NCBI RefSeq assembly: GCF_021556485.1
Contig: NZ_JAKGBW010000001.1
Coordinates: 335,009 to 399,008, forward strand
Direction: 5' to 3'
Origin: Oceanobacillus alkalisoli
GTDB lineage: Bacteria; Bacillota; Bacilli; Bacillales; Amphibacillaceae
DNA: 64,000 nucleotides
Position numbers and translations under genes: made by a program. The stretch's first letter is position 1, and each line of letters opens with the position of its first letter. This document shows positions 1 to 10,192 of the stretch, piece by piece. The notes beneath the pieces were generated by a model. It did not search any database, was not told the DNA's origin, and saw only the letters and a program-made list of their open reading frames with translations.

Positions 1-491
1 GTCCCTCCGCCGATATCAACAATCATACTGCCTGTAGGCTCCCAGACGGGAAGACCTGCACCGATAGCAGCAGCGAAAGGTTCTGAGATTGCAAATGCCT
101 CGCGGGCTCCAGCTTGTTTCGTTGCATCAATTACCGCTCGTTCTTCCACCATTGTAATTCCAGACGGGACACAAATCATGACATTTGGTTTCTTAGCAAA
201 TATGGAACGTCCACGCATTGCCTTCTTAATATAATAATTCATCATTGCTGCTGTTGTATCATAATCCGCAATGACGCCGTCTTTCATCGGACGAATAACC
301 GTTATATTTCCCGGCGTTCTACCAATCATATTTCTCGCATGACTTCCTACCGCTTCAATATTACCAGTTTCCGAATTTTTGGCAACAACAGACGGCTCAC
401 GTACGACTACTCCTTTACCTTTAACGAACACCAATGTATTTGCAGTACCTAGGTCGATACCAAAATCTTGAGAAAAGCTAAACTTTGCCAA
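1..491 (-). CDS. mreB: MreB, rod-shape actin homologue (3' end beyond window)
   Basis: This is the first 163 codons of MreB, the actin-like ATPase that forms membrane-associated filaments directing lateral cell-wall synthesis. The nucleotide-binding phosphate-1 loop ([10 protein letters not shown]) lies near the N-terminus. The window edge cuts just after DIGGGT, the start of the second phosphate loop. The start is a TTG at 489-491, preceded by GGGAG at suitable spacing; no ATG fits as well. It sits downstream of radC, as in Bacillus subtilis, but has its own promoter-like sequence at 535-563. Identity is secure; the C-terminal half is outside the window. Confidence 0.95.
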   Translation of the reverse strand, partial: MAKFSFSQDFGIDLGTANTLVFVKGKGVVVREPSVVAKNSETGNIEAVGSHARNMIGRTPGNITVIRPMKDGVIADYDTTAAMMNYYIKKAMRGRSIFAKKPNVMICVPSGITMVEERAVIDATKQAGAREAFAISEPFAAAIGAGLPVWEPTGSMIVDIGGG

Positions 492-534
492 TCCAATCTC
501 CCTCTCCGTTCACGAATTTCTTATATGTAGTTTA

Positions 535-563
535 ACTATATCTATTTCTGAAACCTCATGCAA
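535..563 (-). promoter_or_regulatory. SigA-type promoter for mreB
   Basis: On the minus strand TTGCAT (558-563) and TATAGT (535-540) are separated by 17 bases, about 40 bp upstream of the mreB TTG start. This suggests mreB can be transcribed independently of the interrupted radC gene. Confidence 0.55.
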
Positions 564-595
564 ACATTCATTTTATCCTAATTTTCAAGATTAAG

Positions 596-633
596 AAGCG
601 CCACTTTCAATTGTTAGCAGAAAAATGGCGCTT
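596..633 (-). terminator. Hairpin after radC
   Basis: The arms AAGCGCCA and TGGCGCTT enclose a short loop between the radC stop and the mreB promoter. The U-tract is poor, so termination strength is uncertain. Confidence 0.45.
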
Positions 634-693
634 GATATAACAATCCCTATAATATTATACGAAATAAATGATAAAATAGATAGTCTAATATTG

Positions 694-834
694 TTATAGA
701 TAACCTTTTTCCTTCAATGAAACAAATTTACGATTTCCAATGATGAGATGATCCAGTACTTCGATTCCCATTATTTTGCCCGCCTCGACTAATCGTCTCG
801 TTACATGGATATCTTCCTGGGATGGCGAAGGATC
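694..834 (-). CDS. radC: RadC, 3' exon (46 residues) after group II intron
   Basis: This segment encodes the last 46 residues of RadC, starting DPSPSQED and ending with KEKGYL. It continues exactly, in frame, from the 5' exon at 3366-3905 when bases 835-3365 are removed. The joined protein would be 226 residues, close to the usual length of about 230. The aspartate of the JAMM metal-binding motif is in this exon, while the two histidines are in the 5' exon. Without splicing the exon has no start of its own. Confidence 0.9.
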   Translation of the reverse strand, partial: DPSPSQEDIHVTRRLVEAGKIMGIEVLDHLIIGNRKFVSLKEKGYL

Positions 835-895
835 GTAGGGTAGGAATCAAGCGCCTTATTATGTTTCCATAATAGGTTTCACAATTCCCCCCTCC

Positions 896-929
896 GAACC
901 GTACGTACACCTTTCAGCGTATACGGCTC
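896..929 (-). ncRNA. Group II intron domain V (catalytic hairpin)
   Basis: On the minus strand the 34-nt hairpin begins GAGCCGTATACG, has a GAAA tetraloop and closes with CGTACGGTTC. This is the textbook shape of group II domain V. Domain VI follows towards 838; its GGGGAAT/ATTCC pairing leaves an unpaired A at 841 as the predicted branch point. Confidence 0.9.
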
Positions 930-1026
930 TCCAGTTGATTAATCGGAATTTGCTTTTCATGGTGTTTATGGTGACAGTCATAGCATAGGGCTAAGGTTTT
1001 TCGGTTTCGTTCAATCATAATACGCT

Positions 1027-2793
1027 CTAAAAGCTTGAGATTTTTTTCTTCAAGTCTTTTAGTTTCCTTATATGATGGACTTCCATTTGACCTTCAGTCG
1101 TTCCACATGCTTCACATTGGTTTGCTAATAAACGTTTTTCAAACTCTGTTCTACCCGAATATTTATATACATTTGAGATAATATCAGATTGTGTTGAGTC
1201 TGCTTTTATAGCACCTTTTGTTTTTGGCATATCCTTCATCCTTACAAATTGATGGAGGATTTCATTGCCCTTTTTGTCATAGCGTACAAGACATAGCACA
1301 CCTTGCTTATGCTTTCTCATACTATTTGCTACTTTTGCCGAGGTGCTGCGTCGTTTATTAGCCATCGTCTTGATAAAACTACTCTCCGCTAGGTAGAATA
1401 ATCTATCCAAGTGGTGATAGTTATTTGCTAGCTTGTAATAGTTGGCAATGCCACGTAGTTCCGCGTTGTAGGTCATTAAAATCTCTAGTTCAAAGTTATT
1501 AATAAGTTTTGTCCTATGCGTTATTTTGAAATCGTCTAAATTTCCATAGTTATTTTTTAATGCGAAATCTTTTATTTTACTTGAAGGGATTTCTAGTTTA
1601 ATCGCGTCCGATAAGGTCCTTTTCTTCAGTGGCTGTCCGTAATTCTTATATTTCACTCGTTTGACCTTCACTTCTTGCCACGTTCGGAATTCATACCCTA
1701 AAAATGGAACTGGATTCTCTAGATGTGTAACAAGTGTCTTTTCTTCGCTTAATTCCAATGCCAATTCATTTTCGAGAAATTTTCCTGCTAACTCTTTAAT
1801 CTTCCTTGCGTGTTCTTTATTCCCTGCAATTCCAATAACGAAATCATCAGCATAGCGAACGTACTTCATTCTTCGATAATTTTCATCCATTGGGTCTGTT
1901 GATGGAACGGTTAAACCTTTCTTTTTTAGGTCGCGTATCAGTTCTATTAGTTCTGATCGTCCCTCCCAATGTTTGTGTCCGTATTTATCGTCTAGTCTGT
2001 TTATTTTTCTTTTAGTAGAGTCAATTTTTGATCTAATAGCTCTTGTTTCTTTCCTTCTTACACGGACTTTTCCTTTATCGAATTTCTTGATTTGTTCTTC
2101 CACGAACAAGTCAAGCTCATGAAGGTAGATGTTCGCCAGTAATGGAGAGATAATTCCTCCTTGTGGCGTTCCACTATACGTCTTATTAAACTGCCAATTT
2201 TCCATTACGCCACATGTTAATGCGTTGTGTATGAGAAGTAGAAACCTTCTATCCTTAATTTTCTTGGAAATTAACTTGATTAGAATTTGATGGTTGATAT
2301 TATCGAAAAATCCTTTAATATCCCCCTTAATACACCAAGTCAATCCCTTCCAAGTGTTTTTAATTTGTGATAGAGCTGTGTGACAACTTCTTCCTTCTCT
2401 AAACCCATGTGAATTGCTTGAAAAGACAGGTTCGTAAATATTGTCTACAATCATTCTCATAACTTCTTGGACAAGTTTATCTCGAAAATTTGGCACCCCT
2501 AATGGTCTTTTCTTACCATTGGATTTTGGAATATAGACTCTTCTTACTGGTGAGAAACGAAATGTACCAGCCTTCAATTGCTCGATGATTTCATCAATTT
2601 TTTGTAGGCTACATCCATCAATTGTTTCTTCAGTAGTTCCCTTTGTGAGATTTCCTGCGTTCGGATATAACTTGGCGTATGCCTTTATCCATAACTCTTT
2701 GTTGTACATTAGACGATAACAATCTGTTACTTTAAGACCATGTAAAGAGACATTCCTTATAACGTCCAACTGTCGAAATGGATTATTTGCCAT
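1027..2793 (-). CDS. ltrA: Group II intron reverse transcriptase/maturase, frameshifted in its HNH domain
   Basis: This is the intron-encoded protein that assists splicing and retrohoming. Reverse-transcriptase blocks run from about residue 90 to 330, with the catalytic YADD box and [18 protein letters not shown] maturase X domain follows. The C-terminus starts an HNH endonuclease (CEACG, then [12 protein letters not shown]) but ends at a premature stop. In the next frame the reading continues through ALCYDCHH, the second half of the HNH zinc pair, to a TGA at 914-916 inside domain V. The frames join at a run of seven A residues (complement of 1041-1047); one extra A would restore about 625 residues. 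The start at 2793 is favoured because AAGGAG lies 8 bases upstream; an earlier in-frame ATG is at 2811. It could be decay, slippage or a sequencing error. Confidence 0.88.
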   Translation of the reverse strand: MANNPFRQLDVIRNVSLHGLKVTDCYRLMYNKELWIKAYAKLYPNAGNLTKGTTEETIDGCSLQKIDEIIEQLKAGTFRFSPVRRVYIPKSNGKKRPLGVPNFRDKLVQEVMRMIVDNIYEPVFSSNSHGFREGRSCHTALSQIKNTWKGLTWCIKGDIKGFFDNINHQILIKLISKKIKDRRFLLLIHNALTCGVMENWQFNKTYSGTPQGGIISPLLANIYLHELDLFVEEQIKKFDKGKVRVRRKETRAIRSKIDSTKRKINRLDDKYGHKHWEGRSELIELIRDLKKKGLTVPSTDPMDENYRRMKYVRYADDFVIGIAGNKEHARKIKELAGKFLENELALELSEEKTLVTHLENPVPFLGYEFRTWQEVKVKRVKYKNYGQPLKKRTLSDAIKLEIPSSKIKDFALKNNYGNLDDFKITHRTKLINNFELEILMTYNAELRGIANYYKLANNYHHLDRLFYLAESSFIKTMANKRRSTSAKVANSMRKHKQGVLCLVRYDKKGNEILHQFVRMKDMPKTKGAIKADSTQSDIISNVYKYSGRTEFEKRLLANQCEACGTTEGQMEVHHIRKLKDLKKKISSF

Positions 2794-3365
2794 ATTCATG
2801 ACTCCTTTCATGTTGACGTTAACATCAACCTGTTTTTCTTCCCCATGCTAAACTCATTACAAGCAAACGTTGGGTACTATAAAAACTCCATTATCATATG
2901 CAATTTTCATAGACCTTTGTCTAATAGCTACAAGGCACTTGCACTTAGATAATCCCTGCATTATGACATAAATTTAGAAATGTGATGGTTAGGTATCCCT
3001 TTCGACGTTTTCTTCTAGTGGAAGATTGAAGGATAAATCTTACTATGGACAGGAAAGCGGCGATTTCCAACAGACGCTCAGGCGATACATCTCCCATTTT
3101 ATCCTCATTACCTGTTAGCTATCTTAGGTAATGGCGCACCCATCGCTCATTCGTCTAGGATTCAGGCAGTATAGCTTTTACCATACATCACTTGGTCTGA
3201 AGAACTGACTCAGGCGTAGATAGCTTGCCTGTCTATTCTCCTTTTCACATCATGCTATGTTCCCTCTATGAGTTTCCTCTCAAGGTAAGATGCTGACCAT
3301 AGAACGTTGTAAGAAGTTCTAGATTTCCATTGAAATCGCTAAATTTATGCACCTTGCAGGCGCAC

Positions 3366-3905
3366 ACCGGATGGATGATTATGGCAAACGATGATCGATG
3401 CAGCTGAGCGTTTAACAGCTTCACGATACACCTCGCGAGGATGAACGATCGAAGCATTAAGGCTCCCGACAAAAATCGTTTGCCGGTGAATAACGTGGTT
3501 CTTAGTATCCAGGAACAAAACAACGAAATGTTCCTGTTTTAGCAGGCGCATTTCCTCCATAACGTAATTCGCTCCGTCATCAGGTGAGCGGATTACGTAT
3601 TTATCATCGGGTTTATATTGGCTCATTCTCTTACCAAGTTCAATTGCAGCTAGGATTTGAACCCCTTTTGCATGTCCGATTCCCTTAATCGCTGTCAACT
3701 CTTCAAGCGTGGCATCATGCAATAGTTTTAAGCCTTCAAAATGCATAAGCACCCGGTTGGCGAGCATCATGACAGATTCTATTTTCGTACCGCTTCCAAG
3801 CAAAATGGCTAAAATCTCCTGATTGGTCAGATGATTTGTTCCAAGCCTGATGGCACGCTCCCTCGGTCTGTCTTCTTTTGGTACATCTTTAATCATGATT
3901 TGCAT
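3366..3905 (-). CDS. radC: RadC, 5' exon (180 residues)
   Basis: RadC is a JAMM/MPN-domain protein once named as a DNA repair factor; its biochemical role remains unclear. This exon holds the N-terminal helix-hairpin-helix-like region (ELTAIKGIGHAKG) and most of the MPN domain (FVVLFLDTKN, then SAASIIVCHNHPSG). The start at 3905 has GGAGG 8 bases upstream; upstream in-frame codons to 4013 lack this signal. Unspliced translation would add about seven intron-encoded residues (VRLQGA) and stop, giving a protein without the motif aspartate. In B. subtilis maf lies next to radC, but it is absent here. Confidence 0.93.
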
Positions 3906-4004
3906 CCCTATAACCTCCTTTCTTGTTCTCACTTTACGAATTATGAAAATAAAACTCAACTTGCTGTTTCTCTGTTTTAAAGGCTCTTTTACCGGGAGAA
4001 ATCG

Positions 4005-4043
4005 AAAAACCACCTGGAGATATTCTCCTTATCAGGTGGTTTT
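4005..4043 (-). terminator. Terminator after the SPOR-domain gene
   Basis: The arms AAAACCACCTG and CAGGTGGTTTT form a strong hairpin. On the minus strand it is followed by a T-run, 28 bp beyond the stop of the gene at 4072-4824. Confidence 0.75.
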
Positions 4044-4071
4044 CTATGTTCATGTTTCATAAACGGATAAG

Positions 4072-4824
4072 TTACAAATTATCATAGGCTTGCATAACCT
4101 GCAGGAGATAAACTCCAACATCTTCTGTAGGTGCCTCTATGACTTCAACGAGATTTTCTAACCTTTCTCCTTGAGGTGTATGCTCCGAATGGTTCAAGAG
4201 TGGAGTGTTTTCTTGCGCAGTTAATGCTTCTTCCCACACTTGGCCAAACTGTTCAATCCATTCAGAAGCTTCTTCGTGAAGTTCTAGCTCCTTCTCCGTT
4301 GTTTGCCATTGTTTAACAAATACATCAAATCCCTCACCTTGTAACTCTATTGCGCGCTGTTTAGCCAAGTCTTCTGTCTGGTAGATTCCGATTAATAGAA
4401 AATATTGCTCATCTCGTTCCCAAATGAATGCTGGTTCACCTGCTGACGTAAAAGTGTCCCGCCATTCTTCCGCATTCGCCTGCTCCTCAAACAGCCCGGC
4501 TTGAAGAACGTATCCAGCTAGTGCTGCCAGTTGTCCTGAATGTACTTGACTGTCCGTTTCTTGAGCCGTAACAGCTGCAGATGGACTTACCTCTTCCTCT
4601 GACTGTTCATTTTCAATACCGGTAAATAAATGGATTATAAACATTCCTAATACTGTACCGATTACGCCCGCTGAAAGAATGGTTACAACAACAGGTGCAA
4701 GCCAGCTTTTTTTCTTTGCACTTTTTGGACGATAGTGGACAGGGGTTATGTCACTTTTCACTTCCTTTTTCACCGCGCTGCCATCCTCAATAATCCGGTC
4801 ATCTGTATATTTATTATTCGTCAT
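4072..4824 (-). CDS. SPOR-domain membrane protein, SpoIIB-like
   Basis: The 250-residue protein has a charged cytoplasmic N-terminus of about 41 residues and a single membrane segment at about 42-68. An acidic linker follows, then a SPOR-like repeat (YVLQAGLFEEQANAEEW, then YFLLIGIYQTEDLAKQRA) at about 104-170. This is the topology of SpoIIB, which binds septal peptidoglycan and speeds engulfment-related septal thinning. The position between folC and radC matches B. subtilis spoIIB, although comC and maf are missing around it. Sequence similarity to SpoIIB was not measured, so the name rests on domain and synteny. The start has AGGGAGTG upstream. Confidence 0.72.
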   Translation of the reverse strand: MTNNKYTDDRIIEDGSAVKKEVKSDITPVHYRPKSAKKKSWLAPVVVTILSAGVIGTVLGMFIIHLFTGIENEQSEEEVSPSAAVTAQETDSQVHSGQLAALAGYVLQAGLFEEQANAEEWRDTFTSAGEPAFIWERDEQYFLLIGIYQTEDLAKQRAIELQGEGFDVFVKQWQTTEKELELHEEASEWIEQFGQVWEEALTAQENTPLLNHSEHTPQGERLENLVEVIEAPTEDVGVYLLQVMQAYDNL

Positions 4825-4917
4825 CTTTTCACTCCCTGCTAGAATACCTTTGCATCACTCTAGCATAATCAGAATGAAAAAGTAGAAGAAATTTGTCAGT
4901 TGGATTGTAAAACTTTT

Positions 4918-6138
4918 CTACATCATTTTACGTTGATTCAATAAATAGTGACGCACTTCTGTTATAAAGTGGAGTGAACCTGTAATAAAATAAACACTGT
5001 CATTATCTGGTATGTATTCGAGAAGTGCTTTATAATCAGGGTTCACTTGTTCAACCGGAATGTTACGTGGCAAATTATTTAGATTCCATGCACGTGGATG
5101 TTCAAAGGTAGTAAGCGTAATATGCTCAAATTGTTCCGATAATAAATCAAGCATTTCTGCTATTGCTTTATCGCGAAACATGGCAACAATGACTTGTTTG
5201 TTCGCATCAGGATATTGCTCATGAGCAGTCTGAATAAAAGCTTTTATCCCGGCCGGATTATGAGCAGCATCGAGTATAACTACCGGATTGTGCTGAACAC
5301 ATTCAAATCGACCAGGCAGCATGGTATCCTCTATTTGGCAGATTGCTTTTTCGAAGTCCAGTTTGAAACCACTTTGCTTTAAAATATGTAAAGCTTGTAA
5401 AGCAATTGAAGCATTATCTTGCTGATGCTCTCCTTTCATTTGCAGATTGAAATACAAGCGGTTAAAATCCATTCCAAGTTTAAAACAGGGAGCGTGCTTT
5501 TTCCGGGACTCTTCTTTCATTACAGCAAATGCTTCCTCATCCAAATCTCCGACAACGACTGGTATTGTTTCCTTAATAATTCCAGCTTTATGCCAGGCTA
5601 TTTCCGACTCACCTTCACCTAAATAATCCATATGGTCGCGTGCAATCGATGTAATAATCGACAGAATCGGCTGCACGGCGTTCGTCGTGTCGAATCGACC
5701 GCCCATGCCCGCCTCGATCAGAACAAATTCCCCATTTTGCGCAAAAAAACAAAACGCCAGAGCAGTAAGTACTTCAAACTCTGTTGGCGCCAAATCCGCT
5801 TCGTCCATTTCTATAACATGCGGCAGAATGTGATTCATCTGTTCAACCATTATTTTTTCAGGGATTTCCTGATCGTTTAACAAAATATGTCCGCGTACCC
5901 CTGTGAAGCTCGGTGATGTAAAAACCCCGACCTCATAGTCATTTGCCTGCAAAGCTGCTTTAATAAAATGCAGTGTCGAGCCCTTACCGTTCGTGCCAGC
6001 AATATGAATTGCTTTAAAATGATTTTCTGGATTACCTAATCGGGCTAGCAACTCATGAGTCCGTTCGAGACCCGGCTTCATTCCTAACTTTTTTCGTTCA
6101 TTGAAAAACACTTCCACCTCTTGTATAGTAGAAAACAT
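4918..6138 (-). CDS. folC: Folylpolyglutamate synthase / dihydrofolate synthase
   Basis: FolC adds glutamate to dihydropteroate and to folates, trapping them in the cell. The Mur-ligase P-loop AGTNGKGST is at about residues 47-55. It is followed by EAGMGGRFDTTNAV, the SIARDHMDYLG region and the C-terminal LDAAHNPAGI motif. The start at 6138 gives MFSTIQEV, matching the family N-terminus; an in-frame ATG at 6174 would add 12 residues but has no better ribosome site. It is divergent from the ATP-grasp gene with 56 bp between them. It lies between valS and the SpoIIB-like gene, as in B. subtilis. Confidence 0.94.
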   Translation of the reverse strand: MFSTIQEVEVFFNERKKLGMKPGLERTHELLARLGNPENHFKAIHIAGTNGKGSTLHFIKAALQANDYEVGVFTSPSFTGVRGHILLNDQEIPEKIMVEQMNHILPHVIEMDEADLAPTEFEVLTALAFCFFAQNGEFVLIEAGMGGRFDTTNAVQPILSIITSIARDHMDYLGEGESEIAWHKAGIIKETIPVVVGDLDEEAFAVMKEESRKKHAPCFKLGMDFNRLYFNLQMKGEHQQDNASIALQALHILKQSGFKLDFEKAICQIEDTMLPGRFECVQHNPVVILDAAHNPAGIKAFIQTAHEQYPDANKQVIVAMFRDKAIAEMLDLLSEQFEHITLTTFEHPRAWNLNNLPRNIPVEQVNPDYKALLEYIPDNDSVYFITGSLHFITEVRHYLLNQRKMM

Positions 6139-6194
6139 GATAACACCGCTTTCCTCAATTAATCGTAAATTCATTATAACAGAAAGGAAAATGA

Positions 6195-7088
6195 ATGTTG
6201 AAACGAACAGGATGGATAATCTATAACGGCAACTTGCCTGGAAGTAAGTTTCTTGATTTCGCAGAGATGCTGCAAAAGGCAGCAGAAAAATTCAATAGTA
6301 AAGCAAAACTCATTAAAAATAATGATTTACTTAGTTTGCTTACAACTTCAAAACTTGATGTATTATCAGAAATGCCTCTCCCTGATTATGTTGTATTTAC
6401 GGATAAAGATATTTATTTAGCGAAACAATTGGAATACCTAGGTGTTCCTGTATTTAATAAGGCCGAGGTAATCGCTGTAAGTGATGATAAGATCGCGACC
6501 TATCAAGCACTTGCTAAATTAAATCTGCCAATACCAAAAACAATAATTGCTCCCAAAATATTTCACACAGGAAGTTTTGATGAACGAGTTATCGAGATGG
6601 CAATCGAGGAAATCGGCTTTCCTCTTATAATGAAGGAAGCGTTCGGTTCCTTCGGTGAGCAAGTATATCTTGTTGAAAGTAAAAAAGAACTCAATAAGAA
6701 ACTCGAGTTAATTGGCAATAAACCATTTGTTTTTCAAGAATTTGTCCGAACGAGTTATGGAGTTGATCTGCGCCTTCAAGTAGTTGGTAATAAGGTCGTC
6801 GCTGCTATGAAGCGAAAGTCTGACAATGATTTCCGAGCCAATATTACGGCGGGAGGTCGGATGGAAGCTTATACACCAACACAATCAGAAGAAGAGATCG
6901 CAGTGCTGGCAACAGAAGCAATTGGAGCAGATTTTGCCGGAGTAGATTTACTGTATGGTGAGGAAAATCAGCCAATTATCTGTGAAATAAACTCCAATGC
7001 ACATATTCGGAATCTATATGAATGCACAGGAATCAATGCGGCAGATTATATGATGGAATATGTTTTAAACAAGATAAAAGATTATTAA
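6195..7088 (+). CDS. RimK-family ATP-grasp ligase
   Basis: The 297-residue protein carries an ATP-grasp fold. The N-terminal Rossmann-like domain ends near residue 95. The ATP-binding part includes GFPLIMKEAFGSFGEQV at about 141-157 and FVFQEF. The metal/ATP site at the C-terminus is FAGVDLLYG and CEINSNA. The order and motifs resemble RimK/LysX-type enzymes that ligate an amino acid to a carboxylate on a protein or peptide. The substrate cannot be told from sequence. It interrupts the folC-valS adjacency seen in B. subtilis and is transcribed oppositely to both. AAAGGA lies just before the ATG. Confidence 0.8.
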   Translation: MLKRTGWIIYNGNLPGSKFLDFAEMLQKAAEKFNSKAKLIKNNDLLSLLTTSKLDVLSEMPLPDYVVFTDKDIYLAKQLEYLGVPVFNKAEVIAVSDDKIATYQALAKLNLPIPKTIIAPKIFHTGSFDERVIEMAIEEIGFPLIMKEAFGSFGEQVYLVESKKELNKKLELIGNKPFVFQEFVRTSYGVDLRLQVVGNKVVAAMKRKSDNDFRANITAGGRMEAYTPTQSEEEIAVLATEAIGADFAGVDLLYGEENQPIICEINSNAHIRNLYECTGINAADYMMEYVLNKIKDY

Positions 7089-7090
7089 AA

Positions 7091-7115
7091 AACGGCTGGA
7101 AACCCAGCCATTTTC
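7091..7115 (+). terminator. Terminator between the ATP-grasp gene and valS
   Basis: GGCTGG and CCAGCC form a compact hairpin followed by ATTTTC on the plus strand. On the minus strand it is followed by an A/T-rich run, so it may serve both convergent genes. Confidence 0.65.
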
Positions 7116-7124
7116 TATATTCCA

Positions 7125-9767
7125 TTATCCTTTTAATTCTTCCAGTCTTGCTTTTACTTTTGCCTGTCTTTCTAGATAGTCTTTTTCTTTCTGGCGTTCT
7201 GCTTCAACAAGAGCTTCCGGCGCTTTACTTACAAAGCCTTCATTGGATAATTTCTTCTTCACTCTGTCTACTTCTTTTGTCCATTTATCCAACTCTTTTT
7301 CCAGTCTTTCCAACTCTTTGTTAAGATCAATCAGCCCTTCCAGCGGCAGGAATATTTCTGCACCCGTTACGACAGCTGTCATTGCTTTATCTGGAATTTC
7401 CAGCTTAGCTGCAACTGCTAATTTTTCCGTGTTACAGAAGCGTTCCAGGTACGTACGATTCTGCTCCAGTTCAGAGACGATTTCCTCATTCTCTGCTTCA
7501 ATCAGCATATTGATCTTCTTGGACATTGGGGTATCAACTTCTGCCCTGATATTACGAACAGACTTGATGATTGCCACTAAGCGCGACATTTCCTTAACAG
7601 CCACATCATCATGCAATTCTTGTTTTACTTGCGGCCAGCTTGCAATCGTAATGGATTTCCCTTCATGTGGCAATTGCTGCCAAATTTCTTCCGTAATGAA
7701 CGGCATGAATGGATGCAGCAAGCGCATCGTTTGGTCAAGCACATAGGCTAAAACGGATTGTGTTGTTTTCTTTTGGGCTGCATCGTCACTATAAAGTGGT
7801 AATTTCGCCATTTCAATATACCAGTCACAGAATTCATCCCAAATAAAGTTATATAAATGACGTCCTGCTTCACCAAACTCATATTTATTCGTATTCTTCG
7901 TTACTTGATCAATCGTCTCATTCAATCTTGTCAGGATCCATTTATCAGCAACCGAAAGATCTCCTGACAAATCAATATCATCATAATTGAAATCCTCTAA
8001 GTTCATTAAAACGAACCGGGAAGCATTCCAAATCTTATTTGCAAAATTCCATGTTGATTCAACCTTCTCCCAGTGGAATCGTAAATCCTGTCCAGGCGTT
8101 GAACCTGTTAACAAGAAGTAACGAAGAGAGTCTGCTCCGTATTTAGCGATGACATCCATCGGGTCAACACCATTTCCAAGGGATTTACTCATTTTCCTTC
8201 CTTCTGCATCACGGATTAATCCATGGATGAGCACATCTTCAAACGGCTTTTCCCCTGTAAATTCTTTCGATTGGAAAATCATCCGTGCTACCCAGAAAAA
8301 GATGATATCATAGCCTGTTACGAGTGCCTGGGTCGGGAAATAGCGTTTGAAATCAGCCGCTTCCGTATCCGGCCAACCCATTGTAGAGAACGGCCACAGG
8401 GCGGAAGAGAACCATGTATCAAGTACATCTTCATCCTGTTCCCAATTTTCGTGATCACGAGGAGCTTCTCTACCTACGTAGATTTCACCAGTTTCCTTAT
8501 GGTACCAAGCTGGTATCCGGTGTCCCCACCATAACTGTCTTGAAATTACCCAGTCCCGAATGTTTTCCATCCAGTGGAGATATGTCCGCTCAAACCTTTC
8601 TGGGAAGAAATTGACTTTTTCGTCACTGTCTTGTAATGCAACTGCGGCATCAGCAAGTGGCTTCATCTTTACGAACCATTGAGTTGATAAATATGGTTCT
8701 ACAACCGCGCCACTGCGTTCTGAATGGCCAACCTGATGGACTCTTTCCTCAATCTTCAGAAGGGCACCGATTTCCTCTAGATCTTTTACAATTTGCTCAC
8801 GACATTCAAACCGGTCCATCCCTTCATATTTACCAGCATTTTCATTCATTGAGCCGTCTTCATGCATCACTAGAACTCTTTCCAGATTATGGCGATTACC
8901 AATTTCAAAGTCATTCGGGTCATGAGCAGGCGTTATTTTTACCGCGCCAGAGCCTAGTTCCATATCAACATAATCATCAGAAACAATTTCAATTTCCCTA
9001 CCGACAAGTGGTAAAATTACCGTTTTGCCAATGAGATGCTGGTACCGTTCATCATCTGGGTGAACAGCTACCGCCGTATCTCCAAGCATTGTCTCGGGAC
9101 GTGTTGTAGCAATTTCGATATATTCATCACTATCTTTGATTGGGTATTTAAAATGGTAAAACTTGCCTTCCACTTCTTCATGAATCACTTCAATATCAGA
9201 AAGTGCTGTTTTCGTCTGCGGATCCCAGTTGATGATGTATTCACCCCGGTAGATGAGTCCTTTCTCATAAAGCTTGATGAAAACCTCTTTAACCGCATCA
9301 GACAATCCTTCATCGAGTGTGAAACGCTCTCTTGAATAATCAACACTTAAACCGAGCTTTTCCCATTGTGACCGGATAAAGGAAGCATATTCTTCCTTCC
9401 ATTCCCAAGATTTCTCAAGGAACTTTTCCCGGCCGAGTTCATAACGGTTCGTTCCCATTTCTTTCAGTTTAGCTTCAACTTTAGCTTGGGTTGCAATTCC
9501 TGCGTGGTCCATGCCTGGAAGCCAGAGCACATCATACCCTTGCATTCGTTTCATCCGAATAATCGTATCCTGCATCGTCGTGTCCCACGCATGCCCGAGG
9601 TGGAGTCTGCCCGTTACGTTTGGCGGGGGAATAACAATAGAATAAGGTTCTTTTTTCGGGTCGTTTGGAGCCTCAAAGAATTTCCCCTCCAGCCAAAACT
9701 GATAACGACCTGCCTCTACTTCATTTGGATTATATTTTGATGGCAATGTTACTTTTTTATCCGACAT
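7125..9767 (-). CDS. valS: Valyl-tRNA synthetase
   Basis: This class I synthetase charges tRNA-Val. The HIGH signature is HLGH at residues 56-59 in [14 protein letters not shown]. The KMSKS loop is at about 525-529 ([14 protein letters not shown]). A large editing domain lies between them, and the C-terminal 70 residues form the usual tRNA-binding coiled coil ([12 protein letters not shown]). Length (880) is normal for Bacillales. Transcription is controlled by a T-box leader immediately upstream. Confidence 0.97.
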   Translation of the reverse strand: MSDKKVTLPSKYNPNEVEAGRYQFWLEGKFFEAPNDPKKEPYSIVIPPPNVTGRLHLGHAWDTTMQDTIIRMKRMQGYDVLWLPGMDHAGIATQAKVEAKLKEMGTNRYELGREKFLEKSWEWKEEYASFIRSQWEKLGLSVDYSRERFTLDEGLSDAVKEVFIKLYEKGLIYRGEYIINWDPQTKTALSDIEVIHEEVEGKFYHFKYPIKDSDEYIEIATTRPETMLGDTAVAVHPDDERYQHLIGKTVILPLVGREIEIVSDDYVDMELGSGAVKITPAHDPNDFEIGNRHNLERVLVMHEDGSMNENAGKYEGMDRFECREQIVKDLEEIGALLKIEERVHQVGHSERSGAVVEPYLSTQWFVKMKPLADAAVALQDSDEKVNFFPERFERTYLHWMENIRDWVISRQLWWGHRIPAWYHKETGEIYVGREAPRDHENWEQDEDVLDTWFSSALWPFSTMGWPDTEAADFKRYFPTQALVTGYDIIFFWVARMIFQSKEFTGEKPFEDVLIHGLIRDAEGRKMSKSLGNGVDPMDVIAKYGADSLRYFLLTGSTPGQDLRFHWEKVESTWNFANKIWNASRFVLMNLEDFNYDDIDLSGDLSVADKWILTRLNETIDQVTKNTNKYEFGEAGRHLYNFIWDEFCDWYIEMAKLPLYSDDAAQKKTTQSVLAYVLDQTMRLLHPFMPFITEEIWQQLPHEGKSITIASWPQVKQELHDDVAVKEMSRLVAIIKSVRNIRAEVDTPMSKKINMLIEAENEEIVSELEQNRTYLERFCNTEKLAVAAKLEIPDKAMTAVVTGAEIFLPLEGLIDLNKELERLEKELDKWTKEVDRVKKKLSNEGFVSKAPEALVEAERQKEKDYLERQAKVKARLEELKG

Positions 9768-9794
9768 TACCGATCAGCCTCCTTTATTTTTTAC

Positions 9795-10060
9795 AATTAA
9801 AAAAACCCTTTCCATCCTTCCAAAAAAGGACGAAAAGAGTTAACTTCCGTGGTACCACCTTTGTTTACAAATTAATATTTGTACACTCGTTGATAGATAT
9901 CGGCATTTTACCGGCATGCTTTTACTATAATTCAAAGCTGCTGCATCATGGGCGACCTTCCAGCACAACCTTCCTAGGAAATTCTCAGCAAATCATTTCC
10001 CTTCCTGTAGGCGTTCATCCTGTACTCTTCCCAATCATTTGCATTTTCATATTTTCTTAT
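9795..10060 (-). ncRNA. T-box leader of valS
   Basis: The leader senses uncharged tRNA-Val and allows read-through into valS. The hallmark T-box AAAGGTGGTACCACGG is at about 9847-9862. It is followed by the terminator helix, in which AACTCTTTTCGTCC pairs imperfectly with GGAAGGATGGAAAGGGTT, then a T7 run near 9800. Upstream lies a long stem I region; a GUC triplet in AAGGTCGCCC near 9954 is a candidate specifier, but I could not confirm the fold. Confidence 0.88.
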
Positions 10061-10065
10061 CTTAT

Positions 10066-10094
10066 ATTGTATACACTTCGCTTGAATACGTCAA
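10066..10094 (-). promoter_or_regulatory. SigA promoter of the valS T-box transcript
   Basis: TTGACG (10089-10094) and TACAAT (10066-10071) on the minus strand are spaced by 17 bases and sit right at the start of the T-box leader. Confidence 0.8.
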
Positions 10095-10192
10095 CTTTAT
10101 CTTTCATTTCATCATATGTTCGGAAGGAACAAATAAAACTTCATTACATACGATATAGCAAGGAATATCATCAATGATTATGAGGTGATCTT

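Larger units (their letters stand above)
835..3365 (-). mobile_element. Group II intron inserted in radC
   Basis: This is a retrotransposing self-splicing intron of 2,531 bp on the radC coding strand. The 5' end reads GTGCG, matching the group II consensus GUGYG, directly after the HNHPSG codons. The 3' end is AC, directly before the GAT of DPSPSQ. A canonical 34-nt domain V is at 896-929. A domain VI helix follows, with a likely bulged branch-point A at 841, seven bases from the 3' end. It encodes a reverse transcriptase/maturase at 1027-2793. The region 2812-3365 has no gene and corresponds to ribozyme domain I and neighbouring domains. Exon junctions were placed from RadC protein continuity and the intron end consensus. 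Confidence 0.93.

Noticed and set aside
728-910. Open frame of 60 codons on the minus strand
   Set aside because: It crosses the intron 3' end and radC exon 2 in the wrong frame; exon 2 itself is explained by RadC.
3266-3523. Open frame across the intron 5' end
   Set aside because: It overlaps radC exon 1 in another frame and has no ribosome site or family resemblance.
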